Shown piece by piece: positions 42,755 to 51,855 of a stretch of 64,000 bases of DNA. The stretch lies in the NCBI RefSeq assembly GCF_004151275.2, contig NZ_CP130821.1, positions 1,736,001 to 1,800,000 on the forward strand, written 5' to 3'. Every line of letters starts with the position of its first letter. Within the stretch, counting starts at the first letter, position 1. The notes beneath the pieces are model-generated. The model saw nothing but the letters and a program-made list of their open reading frames with translations, did not search any database and had not been told where the DNA came from. The position numbers and the translations under genes are program-made. The DNA comes from Flavobacterium dauae. GTDB taxonomy: Bacteria; Bacteroidota; Bacteroidia; Flavobacteriales; Flavobacteriaceae.

Positions 42755-44953
42755 CTAAACAATCAGCAAACCAAAATCGCGTAATTGTTCGCCTTGTTTT
42801 GAAAAGATAAAAGGTTCAAAATCTTCGTTTGTTTGTGCTTCAAAACTGGTTTTCATTTGCTGAAAAGATAATGTTCCTTTTGGACTGATCTTTAAATCGT
42901 TACAAAACTGTACAAACCACTCGCCTACTTCTTTATCAACATCAATTTGCAACAAATCGTTTTTAGAGTGGACATTTATGCGGGCTTTTTCAAACGTTCT
43001 GCCTTTTTTATGTTTGGTAAAATGTTCCAACACAGGTTTTGTTCCCAACCAAACTACTTTTTGAGTCGATTTAAATGTAGGAAATCCTTCGCTTTCTAAA
43101 ACCGATACGATATAATCGTGCGGAATTTTAGTACGTGGAATCTTAAAATCGAACCATTCTTGCAGTTCAAAATCAAAACACAAACCGTGCATATAATTAA
43201 AGAGTGACTTTTTTAATCCGAACGAAAATTTATCGTGAACCGCACCCGATTTTTCTTTATGAACCAAATCATTGTTTGCAAACGTTCCGATTTCTTTTGA
43301 TAGATTGATCACATCAAAAGCTTCGGGTTCTAATCCAACGGGGCTGTGAGCTGTCATTGCAAACTGATGCCAAAAGCCCGATTGCATAATGCCAACCTCA
43401 AACATTTGTCGAACCATTTCTAACGAATCTATTGTTTCCTGTGCCGTTTGCGTTGGGAAACCATACATTAAATACGCGTGAACCATTATTCCGGCTTCGG
43501 TAAAATTTCTATTTACTCGTGCTACTTGCTCTACGGTTACGCCTTTATCTATTAATTTCAATAATCGATCCGAAGCGACTTCCAATCCGCCCGAAACCGC
43601 AATACAACCCGATGCTTTTAATAATCGACATAAATCTAAGGTAAAATTCTTCTCAAAACGAATATTCGTCCACCACGAAACGGTTAACTTGCGTTTAATG
43701 ATTTCTATAGCCACTTCGCGCATCAGTGCCGGCGGTGCTGCTTCATCAACAAAATGAAAACCGCTGTTGCCCGTTGTGGCAATTAATTGTTCCATTCTAT
43801 CGACAATTTCTTTGGCAGCAATGGGTTCGTAAATCTTTATATAATCTAACGAAATATCGCAAAACGTACATTTCCCCCAGTAACAGCCGTGTGCCATGGT
43901 TAATTTATTCCATCTGCCATCACTCCATAAACGATGCATTGGGTTTACTACTTCAATTACCGAAATATATTGATTTAAATTGATATTCGAATAATCGGGA
44001 CAACCAACTTGGCTTTGTTTGTAATCTTTTATTAAAGGATTATTGATGTAAACAACTTCGTTATTTTTCAATAAAAAAGTACGTTTTAATTCGCTTGCAG
44101 AAATTTCTCCGTTGACATAACGAATCAGCTGTTCGGTTGGTGCTTCGCCATCGTCTAAATTAATAAAATCGAAAAACTGAAACACGCGCACATCAGACAC
44201 CGAACGCAATTCGGTATTAGGAAAACCGCCGCCCATAACAATTTTTATCTGCGGATAATTTTGTTTGATATATTGTGCACAACGAAATGTACTGTACAAA
44301 TTGCCGGGAAACGGAACAGAAAAACCGACGATTTTAGGATTTGTTTTTTGAATCAAATCCTTTAATAATTTTAAGGTTATTTGATCGATATAAGTTGGAT
44401 CTTCATTTAATTTTTGATACAATTCATCGAACGAATTGGCAGATCTTCCCAAACGTTCGGCATAACGACTGAATCCGAAATTTTCATCAACGGTTTCAAT
44501 GATAAAATCCGATAAATCTTCTAAATACAAAGTTGCAAAATGTTTGGCTTTGTCTTGAAACCCCATTGATCCAAACGCCCAATCTAATTCATTTAATTGC
44601 GAAAAACGGCTTGCTTGGGGTAAAAAATCATCGTGAACAATGGCATTTGCCAATGTGGGATTTTTCCCTTGAAGAAACGAAATCACCGAATCTACCGTAT
44701 GAATGTAATCATCTTTTAAAGCAAAAATCCGTTGGGAATTTTCGCCTAAAACCAAATCAGATCGATCGATAAAATTAAACAAATCAATTAATCCTTGTTT
44801 AGAAAACAACTTCAAAATAACCTCTATTCCCAAATCGGACTGATAGGAAGAAATGTTCTTTGTATTTAAAAATCCCTTTAGGTAAACCGTGCCCGGATAA
44901 GGTGTGTTTAACTGTGTAAAAGGCGGTGTAACTAATAAAATCTGTGTTTCCAA
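42755..44953 (-). CDS. B12-binding-type radical SAM protein, 732 aa
   Basis: The protein has an N-terminal region typical of cobalamin-binding radical SAM enzymes (LLVTPPFTQLNTPYPGTVYLKGFL; KIVGFSVPFPGNLYSTFRCAQYIKQNYPQIKIVMGGGFPN, about 207-246). A central radical SAM core follows with HGCYWGKCTFCD. The iron-sulphur Cys are 357, 362 and 365, giving CX4CX2C, not the usual CX3CX2C. Further core motifs are SGGLEVASDRLLKLIDKGV and MVHAYLMYGFPTQT. The reaction is unknown; relatives methylate or rearrange carbon skeletons. It is monocistronic, with -7 box TATTTTTG upstream, and divergent from bshC. Confidence 0.87.
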   Translation of the reverse strand: METQILLVTPPFTQLNTPYPGTVYLKGFLNTKNISSYQSDLGIEVILKLFSKQGLIDLFNFIDRSDLVLGENSQRIFALKDDYIHTVDSVISFLQGKNPTLANAIVHDDFLPQASRFSQLNELDWAFGSMGFQDKAKHFATLYLEDLSDFIIETVDENFGFSRYAERLGRSANSFDELYQKLNEDPTYIDQITLKLLKDLIQKTNPKIVGFSVPFPGNLYSTFRCAQYIKQNYPQIKIVMGGGFPNTELRSVSDVRVFQFFDFINLDDGEAPTEQLIRYVNGEISASELKRTFLLKNNEVVYINNPLIKDYKQSQVGCPDYSNINLNQYISVIEVVNPMHRLWSDGRWNKLTMAHGCYWGKCTFCDISLDYIKIYEPIAAKEIVDRMEQLIATTGNSGFHFVDEAAPPALMREVAIEIIKRKLTVSWWTNIRFEKNFTLDLCRLLKASGCIAVSGGLEVASDRLLKLIDKGVTVEQVARVNRNFTEAGIMVHAYLMYGFPTQTAQETIDSLEMVRQMFEVGIMQSGFWHQFAMTAHSPVGLEPEAFDVINLSKEIGTFANNDLVHKEKSGAVHDKFSFGLKKSLFNYMHGLCFDFELQEWFDFKIPRTKIPHDYIVSVLESEGFPTFKSTQKVVWLGTKPVLEHFTKHKKGRTFEKARINVHSKNDLLQIDVDKEVGEWFVQFCNDLKISPKGTLSFQQMKTSFEAQTNEDFEPFIFSKQGEQLRDFGLLIV

Positions 44954-44970
44954 AACAATGAAAATTTAGG

Positions 44971-44978
44971 CAAAAATA
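44971..44978 (-). promoter_or_regulatory. -7 box of the radical SAM gene
   Basis: The reverse strand reads TATTTTTG, an exact TAnnTTTG, 17 bp before the ATG at 44953. Confidence 0.5.
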
Positions 44979-45026
44979 CAATTTAGTTATGACATTAAAT
45001 ATCAACATTTCTTTAACTGAAAAAGA

Positions 45027-45058
45027 TTGTTTCAATTAGTGCATATTTGTTAACTTTG
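45027..45058 (+). promoter_or_regulatory. bshC: Complete -33/-7 promoter of bshC
   Basis: TTG at 45027-45029, a 21-bp spacer and TAACTTTG at 45051-45058 form a full Bacteroidota sigma-type promoter. The expected start of transcription is about 10 bases before the ATG at 45074. Confidence 0.65.
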
Positions 45059-45073
45059 AAAAAAATCACATAA

Positions 45074-46657
45074 ATGTTCCAAATTCCATACGAACAAACC
45101 GGCTATTTCTCTAAATTAATGATTGATTATCTTTGTAAAAGCAATCAGTTAAGTACTTTATACAACCGTTTTCCATCAATAGAAAATTTTAAAGACCAGA
45201 TTTCAGAGAAACAGGCTAACTTTCCTTCAGCAAACAGACAAATACTTGCCAACAGCCTGCAAAATCAATATAAAAACTTTTCGGTAACAGCTGCCACTCA
45301 AACCAACATCAACAACCTTAAAAACAACAATACGTTTACTGTTGTAACGGGTCATCAGCTGAATTTGTTTACCGGTCCGTTGTATTTTTTGTACAAAATT
45401 ATTTCTGTAATTAATTTGTGTAAGGAATTAAAAAAGACCTATCCCGAACAAAATTTTGTACCTGTGTATTGGATGGCTACCGAAGATCACGATTTTGAAG
45501 AAATAAACTTTTTTAATTTTAACCGAATCAAGTTTCATTGGAATAAAGAAGTTTCGGGTCCGGTTGGAAGATTAGATACAAAAGGTTTAGAAGCCGTTTT
45601 TGAACAATTTAAAAAGCATTTACCTTTAGGAAACAATGCCGAAGAGCTTACCCTTTTGTTTGAAAAAGCGTATTTACAACACGATAATTTAACCGATGCT
45701 ACCCGATTTTTAGCTAATGAATTATTTAAAAATGAAGGTTTGGTTATTGTTGATGGAGATGATGTAGCATTAAAACAGCTTTTTATTCCACATATTAAGG
45801 AAGAATTGAATAATCAGTCTTCTTTTAAGGAAGTCGAGAAAAGTTATGATATTTTAAAGGATTATATTATTCAGGTCAATCCGCGCGAAATCAATCTGTT
45901 TTATATAGAAAACAATTTGAGAGAACGCATTGTTTTTGAAGATAATTTATACAAAGTTTTAAATACCAAAATACAGTTTACAAAAGACGAATTGTTGCAT
46001 TTGGTTGATACCAATCCGGAGAAATTCAGCCCGAATGTTATTTTGCGTCCGTTGTATCAAGAAGTTATTTTACCTAATTTATGTTATATTGGCGGCGGCG
46101 GAGAATTAGCTTATTGGTTAGAACTGAAAGAAGTTTTTACGTTGCACAACATAACATTTCCGATGCTTTTATTGAGAAATTCCGTTTTATTAGTAACCGA
46201 AAAACAAAACCAAAAACGAGAAAAATTAAATCTTTCTTGGGAAGAATTATTCTTAAAAACCGATGATTTCCTTCAGAAGAAAACAAAAGATTTTGCTCAA
46301 CATATATTTAATTTTGAACAGCAAAAACAGTTTTTAAAACAGCAGTTTACTGCTTTAAAAGAAGTTACACTTCAAACTAACAAATCGTTTATTGGTGCGG
46401 TAAATGCGCAAGAAACAAAACAGATTAAAGGTTTAGAGAATTTAGAAAAACGTTATTTTAAAGCCGAACGTTTAAAAAATCAGGATCAATTGGATAGAAT
46501 GCTTGATTTAAAAATTGCTTTGTTTCCAAACAACAGTTTACAGGAACGTGTTGATAATTTTTCGACATTATATGTAGATTATGGTAAAGAAATGATTGAT
46601 ACTTTGTTAGAAAACCTACATCCGTTAGATCAGAATTATGCGATAATTGTTCTATAA
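45074..46657 (+). CDS. bshC: Bacillithiol biosynthesis cysteine-adding enzyme BshC
   Basis: This 527-residue putative cysteine ligase acts in the last step of bacillithiol synthesis. It shows TVVTGHQLNLFTGPLYFLYKIISVINLC (about 94-121), VPVYWMATEDHDFEEINFF (about 134-152), and YIGGGGELAYWLELKEVF near residue 336. A long coiled-coil (about 400-490) is typical of BshC. Its presence implies bacillithiol as low-molecular-weight thiol; bshA and bshB are not adjacent. A strong promoter precedes it and a repeat element follows. Confidence 0.95.
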   Translation: MFQIPYEQTGYFSKLMIDYLCKSNQLSTLYNRFPSIENFKDQISEKQANFPSANRQILANSLQNQYKNFSVTAATQTNINNLKNNNTFTVVTGHQLNLFTGPLYFLYKIISVINLCKELKKTYPEQNFVPVYWMATEDHDFEEINFFNFNRIKFHWNKEVSGPVGRLDTKGLEAVFEQFKKHLPLGNNAEELTLLFEKAYLQHDNLTDATRFLANELFKNEGLVIVDGDDVALKQLFIPHIKEELNNQSSFKEVEKSYDILKDYIIQVNPREINLFYIENNLRERIVFEDNLYKVLNTKIQFTKDELLHLVDTNPEKFSPNVILRPLYQEVILPNLCYIGGGGELAYWLELKEVFTLHNITFPMLLLRNSVLLVTEKQNQKREKLNLSWEELFLKTDDFLQKKTKDFAQHIFNFEQQKQFLKQQFTALKEVTLQTNKSFIGAVNAQETKQIKGLENLEKRYFKAERLKNQDQLDRMLDLKIALFPNNSLQERVDNFSTLYVDYGKEMIDTLLENLHPLDQNYAIIVL

Positions 46658-46873
46658 TACCACAGATTCATAGATTTATTTTAATATTGTATGTAGAACG
46701 TCGCTTCGAGTAGTGCAACGCAGTGAAGCCTTTCAGCAAGCTCAAGACAAGCTATCGAGAAGTTGTTAATTAGTAAGTTCTCGACAGGCTCGAACTGACG
46801 ATTCTTATATATTCTATATTTAGTACAAACTTTTCGGTTATCATTTAAATTTATCATCCGTGCATCTGTGGTA
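46658..46873. repeat. Intergenic element with CCACAGAT ends and nested inverted repeats
   Basis: The outer ends are TACCACAGATTCATAGAT (46658-46675) and, at 46856-46873, the complement of TACCACAGATGCACGGAT: 15 of 18 bases agree. Inside lie an imperfect pair CGTCGCTTCGAG / CTCGAACTGACG (10 of 12) and an inner perfect pair TCGAGAA / TTCTCGA. The whole space (46658-46953, about 295 bp) has no gene. The nested pairs suggest one repeat inserted in another. Similar CCACAGAT sequence occurs near 6894, and a weaker form TCTGCGAATTTGTGG near 48582. Confidence 0.6.
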
Positions 46874-46953
46874 AAAAATATAAATCTATAATAAAAAAAT
46901 TTATATGCACGCATACTTTTTTGTATATTTACCTATCAACCAAATAGTAAAGT

Positions 46954-47835
46954 ATGGATTTTTCTCAGAAAATGTTACGCGACAATGCGTTAAACGATAA
47001 AGTTATTATTGTAACAGGCGGTGGTAGTGGCTTGGGTAAAGCAATGACCACCTATTTTTTAGAATTGGGTGCAAAAGTTGCCATTACATCTCGCGATATT
47101 GAAAAACTACAAAATACCGCAAAAGAATTAGAAGAAAAAACCGGCGGAATATGTTTATCAATTGCTTGTGATGTTCGTCATTACGATCAGGTAGAAAATA
47201 TGTTGCAGCAGGTTTTATCGGCATTTGGTAAAGTTGATGTTTTGCTGAACAACGCTGCAGGTAACTTCATCTCGCCTACCGAACGTTTATCGGCAAATGC
47301 GTTTGATACCATTATTGATATTGTTTTAAAAGGCAGCAAAAACTGTACGCTTGCTTTAGGAAAACACTGGATTGACAAAGGCGAAAAAAACAAAACCGTT
47401 TTAAATATTGTTACCACTTATTCCTGGACAGGTTCGGGTTATGTGGTGCCAAGTGCAACAGCAAAAGCCGGTGTTTTAGCAATGACGCGCAGTTTGGCAG
47501 TTGAATGGGCAAAATACGGCATTAGGATGAATGCCATTGCTCCGGGACCATTTCCTACTAAAGGCGCTTGGGACAGATTATTGCCGGGCGAATTAAAAGA
47601 TCAGTTTGATATTACCAAACAAGTTCCGTTACGACGTGTAGGCGATCATCAGGAATTAGCAAATTTAGCTGCTTATTTGGTTTCTGATTTTTCTCAATAT
47701 ATAAACGGTGAAGTTGTTACCATTGATGGTGGCGAGTGGCTGCAAGGTGCCGGCGAATTTAATATGCTGGAAAATATTCCGAAAGAATTATGGGATCTAT
47801 TGGAGCAAATGATAAAAGCAAAGGGAAATAAATAG
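46954..47835 (+). CDS. SDR-family reductase, 2,4-dienoyl-CoA reductase type
   Basis: This 293-residue Rossmann enzyme has cofactor motif TGGGSGLG (21-28), NNAAGNF (99-105) and APGPF near residue 196. In place of the usual YxxxK it has SATAK (Ser167 to Lys171), with Tyr at 156 and 163 nearby. This is the arrangement of 2,4-dienoyl-CoA reductases, which handle unsaturated fatty acids in beta-oxidation. It could alternatively act on another enoyl-CoA. A near-consensus TATATTTA lies upstream. The YigZ gene follows 61 bp later on the same strand. Confidence 0.88.
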   Translation: MDFSQKMLRDNALNDKVIIVTGGGSGLGKAMTTYFLELGAKVAITSRDIEKLQNTAKELEEKTGGICLSIACDVRHYDQVENMLQQVLSAFGKVDVLLNNAAGNFISPTERLSANAFDTIIDIVLKGSKNCTLALGKHWIDKGEKNKTVLNIVTTYSWTGSGYVVPSATAKAGVLAMTRSLAVEWAKYGIRMNAIAPGPFPTKGAWDRLLPGELKDQFDITKQVPLRRVGDHQELANLAAYLVSDFSQYINGEVVTIDGGEWLQGAGEFNMLENIPKELWDLLEQMIKAKGNK

Positions 47836-47896
47836 AGTAATACTTTTTCTCTTTTATTCTATATATTTTTGCTGATGAATAAAATGAGTACTTAAA

Positions 47897-48505
47897 ATGC
47901 AAGACACTTACAAAACGATAAATCAGCCGGGCGAAGAAGTTCTTTTTAAGGAAAAGAATAGTAAATTCTTCGGCTATACTTTTCCGGTACAGTCTGAAGA
48001 AGAAGCTAAAACACTTTTAGATCAAGTTAAAAAGCAACATTTTTCTGCACGGCATTGGTGTTATGCCTATCAAATTGGTACAAAAACAAAAACTTATCGT
48101 GCAAATGATGACGGCGAACCCAACAACAGTGCGGGTATGCCTATTTACGGACAAATTCAATCGTTTGACGTAACCAATATTTTAGTGATTGTGGTTCGTT
48201 ATTTTGGTGGCGTTAAATTAGGTGTTGGCGGATTGGTAACTGCCTATAAAACTGCTGCACAAATGGCATTAGAAGCATCTGAAATTATTGAAAAAACGAT
48301 TGATTCACATTTTTTGATTCGTTTTGATTATAGAAACATGAACAAGGTTATGCGTGTAATTAAAGAAAAAAACATCAATATTGTCAACCAAATACTTGAA
48401 TTAGATTGTTTGATTGAAATTTCATGCCGGATTTCTCAAAAAGACGAAATCTTCAATGCTTTTAATCAGATTTTTGAAGTATCGATCAATGAAAAAGAAG
48501 ATTGA
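47897..48505 (+). CDS. YigZ/IMPACT family protein
   Basis: This 202-residue protein has the N-terminal IMPACT domain: FKEKNSKFFGYTFPVQSEEEA, AYQIGTKTKTYRANDDGEPNNSAGMPIYGQI and VVRYFGGVKLGVGGLVTAYKTAA. A C-terminal ferredoxin-like domain of about 65 residues follows (HFLIRFDYRNMNKVMRVIKEK). The family is linked to translation control in eukaryotes; the bacterial role is unknown. It is the last gene of a short rightward pair with the SDR gene. Confidence 0.93.
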   Translation: MQDTYKTINQPGEEVLFKEKNSKFFGYTFPVQSEEEAKTLLDQVKKQHFSARHWCYAYQIGTKTKTYRANDDGEPNNSAGMPIYGQIQSFDVTNILVIVVRYFGGVKLGVGGLVTAYKTAAQMALEASEIIEKTIDSHFLIRFDYRNMNKVMRVIKEKNINIVNQILELDCLIEISCRISQKDEIFNAFNQIFEVSINEKED

Positions 48506-48607
48506 TCTTCTAATTTACTGCAAATGCACATTTTTATCTACAACCAATAAAATCGAATTTTAACTATATTGTTGCTTTTTTTATCTGCGAATTTGTGGAC
48601 ATTTAAA

Positions 48608-49312
48608 TTAATCATATTTAAAATTTAACAATTGTTCTTCCATCAACATTTTAAACGCGTTTGATTTTAAATTGGTTTGATTATCCATAAAATTAATCAT
48701 CTGCAAGGCAAAATACGGTGCTTTTTCTTTTGGCAACTTATAGTTTTCATACAGATAATCAGCCGAATAAACATCTAAAAAACGTTCCATCGCTTCAATT
48801 TCCCGTTCTATTGAAAGAGCTTTTTTATTCGTTTTAGCTTTGCCCGAAAGTTTGTTAACCAAACCATCTAATTTTATATTTTCCGTAGCAGAATAATTAT
48901 CCTTGTAAGTGATTTGATTGTCTTTTTTAACAGCCCGTTCTGCTTTAGTATATTTTTGTCCGGAATCCAATCCCAATTTATTATTCAGATTGGTATATTC
49001 AATCTCAATTTCGTCTAAAACCGTTGATTCGGTCAATAAAACATTCAAACTTTTTCTGTCTATCGTTTTTTGAGAAATATCAATCGTTTCTACCAAATTA
49101 TCATTCAAAAAAAAAGTCAGTCGGTCATTGACTTTCAATTGAAAAGTTTTGTAAACATTTTGACCCAATTTTTCGATTGGCTGGTTATTAATCTGAACAG
49201 AAATCACATCTTTTTCAACAGGTTTATACAAACGGGCTTTTACGGCAACAGAAGTCTGTGCCATAAAAACAGTTGAATAAAACAAACATATCAATACAAT
49301 AAACTTTTTCAT
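48608..49312 (-). CDS. Hypothetical exported protein, 234 aa
   Basis: The family is not recognised. A signal peptide (KKFIVLICLFYSTVFMAQ) is followed by a beta-rich region of about 100 residues (SVAVKARLYKPVEKDVISVQINNQPIEKL, with LTESTVLDEIEIEYTN) that resembles an immunoglobulin-like or carboxypeptidase-regulatory fold. A helical C-terminal half contains KALSIEREIEAMERFLDVYSADYLYENY. It may be a surface or periplasmic protein. The second ATG (49312) is preferred to the one at 49318, as the AACTTTTG-like promoter sequence is very close. It is transcribed alone. Confidence 0.72.
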   Translation of the reverse strand: MKKFIVLICLFYSTVFMAQTSVAVKARLYKPVEKDVISVQINNQPIEKLGQNVYKTFQLKVNDRLTFFLNDNLVETIDISQKTIDRKSLNVLLTESTVLDEIEIEYTNLNNKLGLDSGQKYTKAERAVKKDNQITYKDNYSATENIKLDGLVNKLSGKAKTNKKALSIEREIEAMERFLDVYSADYLYENYKLPKEKAPYFALQMINFMDNQTNLKSNAFKMLMEEQLLNFKYD

Positions 49313-49380
49313 AATCATAATTTTAACAAAAGTTACGATTTAAAGTTTACTAAAAAAAATGATTATTGAGTTTTAACAAA

Positions 49381-49779
49381 TTATCCGTTAATTAATTTTT
49401 CTAAATAATCGGGTACTGCAACCGGGCGTTTGGTTTGCATATCAACAAACACCAAAACGGTATGTGCCGTTGTTAATAAGTCGCCCTGTTGATTGGTAAT
49501 TTCATAATCAAATTCTATCTTCACTCCACCTAAATATTTTAGTTTGGTGGTAACGGTCAATTCATCGTCATACACAGCCGGTTTTTTATAATTCATACTC
49601 AATGAAACTACTGGAAGCATAATCCCGCTTTTTTCAAGCTCTTTATATGAAATTCCTTTATTTCTAAGCCATTCCACGCGCCCCATTTCAAAGTACTGTG
49701 CGTAATTTCCGTGATAAACCACTCCCATTTGATCGGTTTCTGCATAGCGAACGCGTAGGTTAATTTTGTGTTGTTGCAT
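49381..49779 (-). CDS. Acyl-CoA thioesterase (hot-dog fold, YbgC/FadM type)
   Basis: This 132-residue 4HBT enzyme starts INLRVRYAETDQMGVVYHGNYAQYFEMGRVEWLR. YAETDxMGxVYHxxY carries the catalytic Asp of the YbgC family. YDDELTVTTKLKYLGGVKIEFDYEI forms the central hot-dog strands. It hydrolyses acyl-CoA of undetermined chain length. In flavobacteria a gene of this kind often sits just before dnaA, here pointing away from it across 178 bp. Confidence 0.9.
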   Translation of the reverse strand: MQQHKINLRVRYAETDQMGVVYHGNYAQYFEMGRVEWLRNKGISYKELEKSGIMLPVVSLSMNYKKPAVYDDELTVTTKLKYLGGVKIEFDYEITNQQGDLLTTAHTVLVFVDMQTKRPVAVPDYLEKLING

Positions 49780-49876
49780 AAAAATTCAATTACAAAAATT
49801 TTATATTTCAAATAAATATTTACTTACAATTTTATTTCTAAAAATCAAATAGCAAAATCATTTTTTTTGATATTTT

Positions 49877-49947
49877 TTATTCACATATTTGTAAACGTAA
49901 ACGTGTCTTATATAACTCTGTAAAACACCATTATTAAACACCATTAT
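49877..49947 (+). promoter_or_regulatory. dnaA: dnaA upstream region: one DnaA box and two direct repeats
   Basis: TTATTCACA (49877-49885) fits the DnaA-box pattern TTATNCACA. The sequence GTAAACGTAAAC is a 6-bp tandem at about 49891. AAACACCATTAT occurs twice (49923-49934 and 49936-49947) with a 13-bp period, directly before TATCTTTA and the dnaA ATG. Together they suggest autoregulation by DnaA or another factor. A single box is not enough to call an origin. Confidence 0.5.
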
Positions 49948-49957
49948 CTTTAATAAA

Positions 49958-51397
49958 ATGCTTGATTATACACAAGAAACCGCAATATCTGTTTGGAAAC
50001 GTTGTCTGCAATTCATAAAAGACAACATTGGCGACCAGGCGTTCAAAACTTGGTTTGAACCAATTGAGGCTATTGAGTTAACAGAAAACGCTTTGTATAT
50101 TTTAGTTCCTAGTAAATTCTTCTACGAATGGATAGAAGAACATTATGTAAAGGTATTAAAATCTGCTTTAACAAAGCAACTTGGTCCAAAAGCAAGATTA
50201 GTATATAAAATTAAAGAAGAAAATACCTCGGGGAATAAACAGCCACGTACCCAACAATTGCCAAGTACTTTAAGAGAACCTGTTAAAACGCAAGAATTAG
50301 ACGTTCCTGTACAAACAAAAAATCCAGAATTAAAAAATCCGTTTGTAATTCCAGGTATCAGAAATGTTAAGATAGAATCGCAGCTAAATTCAAACTACAG
50401 TTTTGATAATTTTCTGGAAGGCGAATCGAACCGTTTGGCGCGCAATGCCGGTATGGCTGTTGCCAATAAACCGGGCGGAACGGCTTTTAATCCGTTGTTG
50501 ATTTATGGTAGTGTGGGGTTAGGAAAAACCCATTTGGCACACGCTATCGGGGTTGAGATTAAAGAGAAACATCCCGAAAAAACGGTTCTGTATATTTCTG
50601 CCGAAGTGTTTATGCAACAATACACAGATTCGGTTAGAAAACAAACCCGCAACGATTTCATTTATTTTTATCAATTGATCGATGTATTGATTGTTGATGA
50701 TATTCAGTTTTTAGCAGGAAAATCGGGCACGCAAGATGTATTTTTCCATATTTTTAATTATTTGCATCAAAACGGAAAACAGGTTATTTTAACATCAGAT
50801 AAAGCACCTGTTGATATGCAGGATATTGAACAACGCTTGTTATCTCGTTTCAAATGGGGACTTTCGGCAGAAATTATGCACCCTGATTTTGAAACCCGTG
50901 TAAATATTTTAAAGAATATTCTATACCGCGATGGTGTTGAAATGCCAAACGATGTGGTGGAATATGTTGCTAAAAATGTAAAAACAAATGTGCGTGAATT
51001 AGAAGGAGCTATCATTTCGTTAATTGCACAATCATCTTTCAATAAAAAGGAAGTAACCATTGATTTAGCGAAAAGCGTAATTGAAAAATTCGTTAAAAAT
51101 GTACGCAAAGAAATTTCGATAGATTACATACAAAAAATAGTATCTGATTATTTTGAATTGGATATTGATACGCTTTGTTCAAAATCGCGTAAAAGAAATA
51201 TTGTACAAGCACGGCAGTTGGCAATGTTTTTTGCTAAAAAATATACCAAATCATCGTTGGCAAATATTGGTTCGCAAATTGGCGACCGCGATCATGCTAC
51301 AGTTTTACACGCTTGTAAAACAGTGGATAATTTATTGGAAACCGATAAAGAATTTAAAGCACATTTTGAAGACATCAACAAAAAACTTTCGATGTAA
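49958..51397 (+). CDS. dnaA: Chromosomal replication initiator DnaA
   Basis: This 479-residue initiator has domain I (VWKRCLQFIKDNIGDQAFKTWFEPIEAIE), a Pro/Gln-rich linker (about 88-130), an AAA+ domain with Walker A GSVGLGKTH (184-192) and Walker B IVDDIQFL, and a C-terminal DNA-binding domain with IGSQIGDRDHATVLHACKTV (near 445). It melts the origin and loads the helicase. The gene overlaps the tyrosine-phosphatase start by one base (TAATG), so they form an operon with the methyltransferase behind. Confidence 0.97.
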   Translation: MLDYTQETAISVWKRCLQFIKDNIGDQAFKTWFEPIEAIELTENALYILVPSKFFYEWIEEHYVKVLKSALTKQLGPKARLVYKIKEENTSGNKQPRTQQLPSTLREPVKTQELDVPVQTKNPELKNPFVIPGIRNVKIESQLNSNYSFDNFLEGESNRLARNAGMAVANKPGGTAFNPLLIYGSVGLGKTHLAHAIGVEIKEKHPEKTVLYISAEVFMQQYTDSVRKQTRNDFIYFYQLIDVLIVDDIQFLAGKSGTQDVFFHIFNYLHQNGKQVILTSDKAPVDMQDIEQRLLSRFKWGLSAEIMHPDFETRVNILKNILYRDGVEMPNDVVEYVAKNVKTNVRELEGAIISLIAQSSFNKKEVTIDLAKSVIEKFVKNVRKEISIDYIQKIVSDYFELDIDTLCSKSRKRNIVQARQLAMFFAKKYTKSSLANIGSQIGDRDHATVLHACKTVDNLLETDKEFKAHFEDINKKLSM

Positions 51398-51855
51398 TGA
51401 CAAAAATATTGATGGTTTGCTTGGGAAATATTTGCAGATCACCGTTGGCAGAAGGAATCTTAAAATCAAAACTGAACGCTAAAAATTACTTTGTTGATTC
51501 TGCCGGAACTGGTGCTTGGCATTCTGGCGAATTACCTGATAAAAGATCTATCGCCGTTGCTAAAAAATACGGTATTGATTTAACCAATCAACGTGCACGT
51601 TTATTTTTAGTGGCAGATTTTGAAAAATTTGATCATATTTATGTAATGGATCAAAATAATTACAAAAATGTATGCCGTTTGGCACCAAATAACGAAGCAA
51701 TTAGCAAAGTACAACTTATTTTAAACGAAATTCATCCCGATAAAAACTTAGAAGTTCCCGACCCATATTATGGCGGCGACAATGGTTTTGACGATGTTTA
51801 CAATATGTTGAACGAAGCTTGCGAGCAAATAAAAATAAAGTTAGAAAACGCTTAA
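51397..51855 (+). CDS. Low-molecular-weight protein-tyrosine phosphatase
   Basis: This 152-residue phosphatase has the P-loop CLGNICRS (Cys8 nucleophile, Arg14) and the general-acid loop VPDPYYGG near 126-133. Substrates in other bacteria are tyrosine kinases of capsule synthesis; a Wzc-like kinase lies 10 kb downstream in this window, but a direct link is inference. The ATG overlaps the dnaA stop by one base. A small hairpin terminator lies just after the stop. Confidence 0.93.
   Translation: MTKILMVCLGNICRSPLAEGILKSKLNAKNYFVDSAGTGAWHSGELPDKRSIAVAKKYGIDLTNQRARLFLVADFEKFDHIYVMDQNNYKNVCRLAPNNEAISKVQLILNEIHPDKNLEVPDPYYGGDNGFDDVYNMLNEACEQIKIKLENA

Noticed and set aside
49780..49957. Calling this space the replication origin
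   Set aside because: Only one DnaA box and no clear AT-rich unwinding array beyond the general composition; GC skew cannot be assessed from the window.
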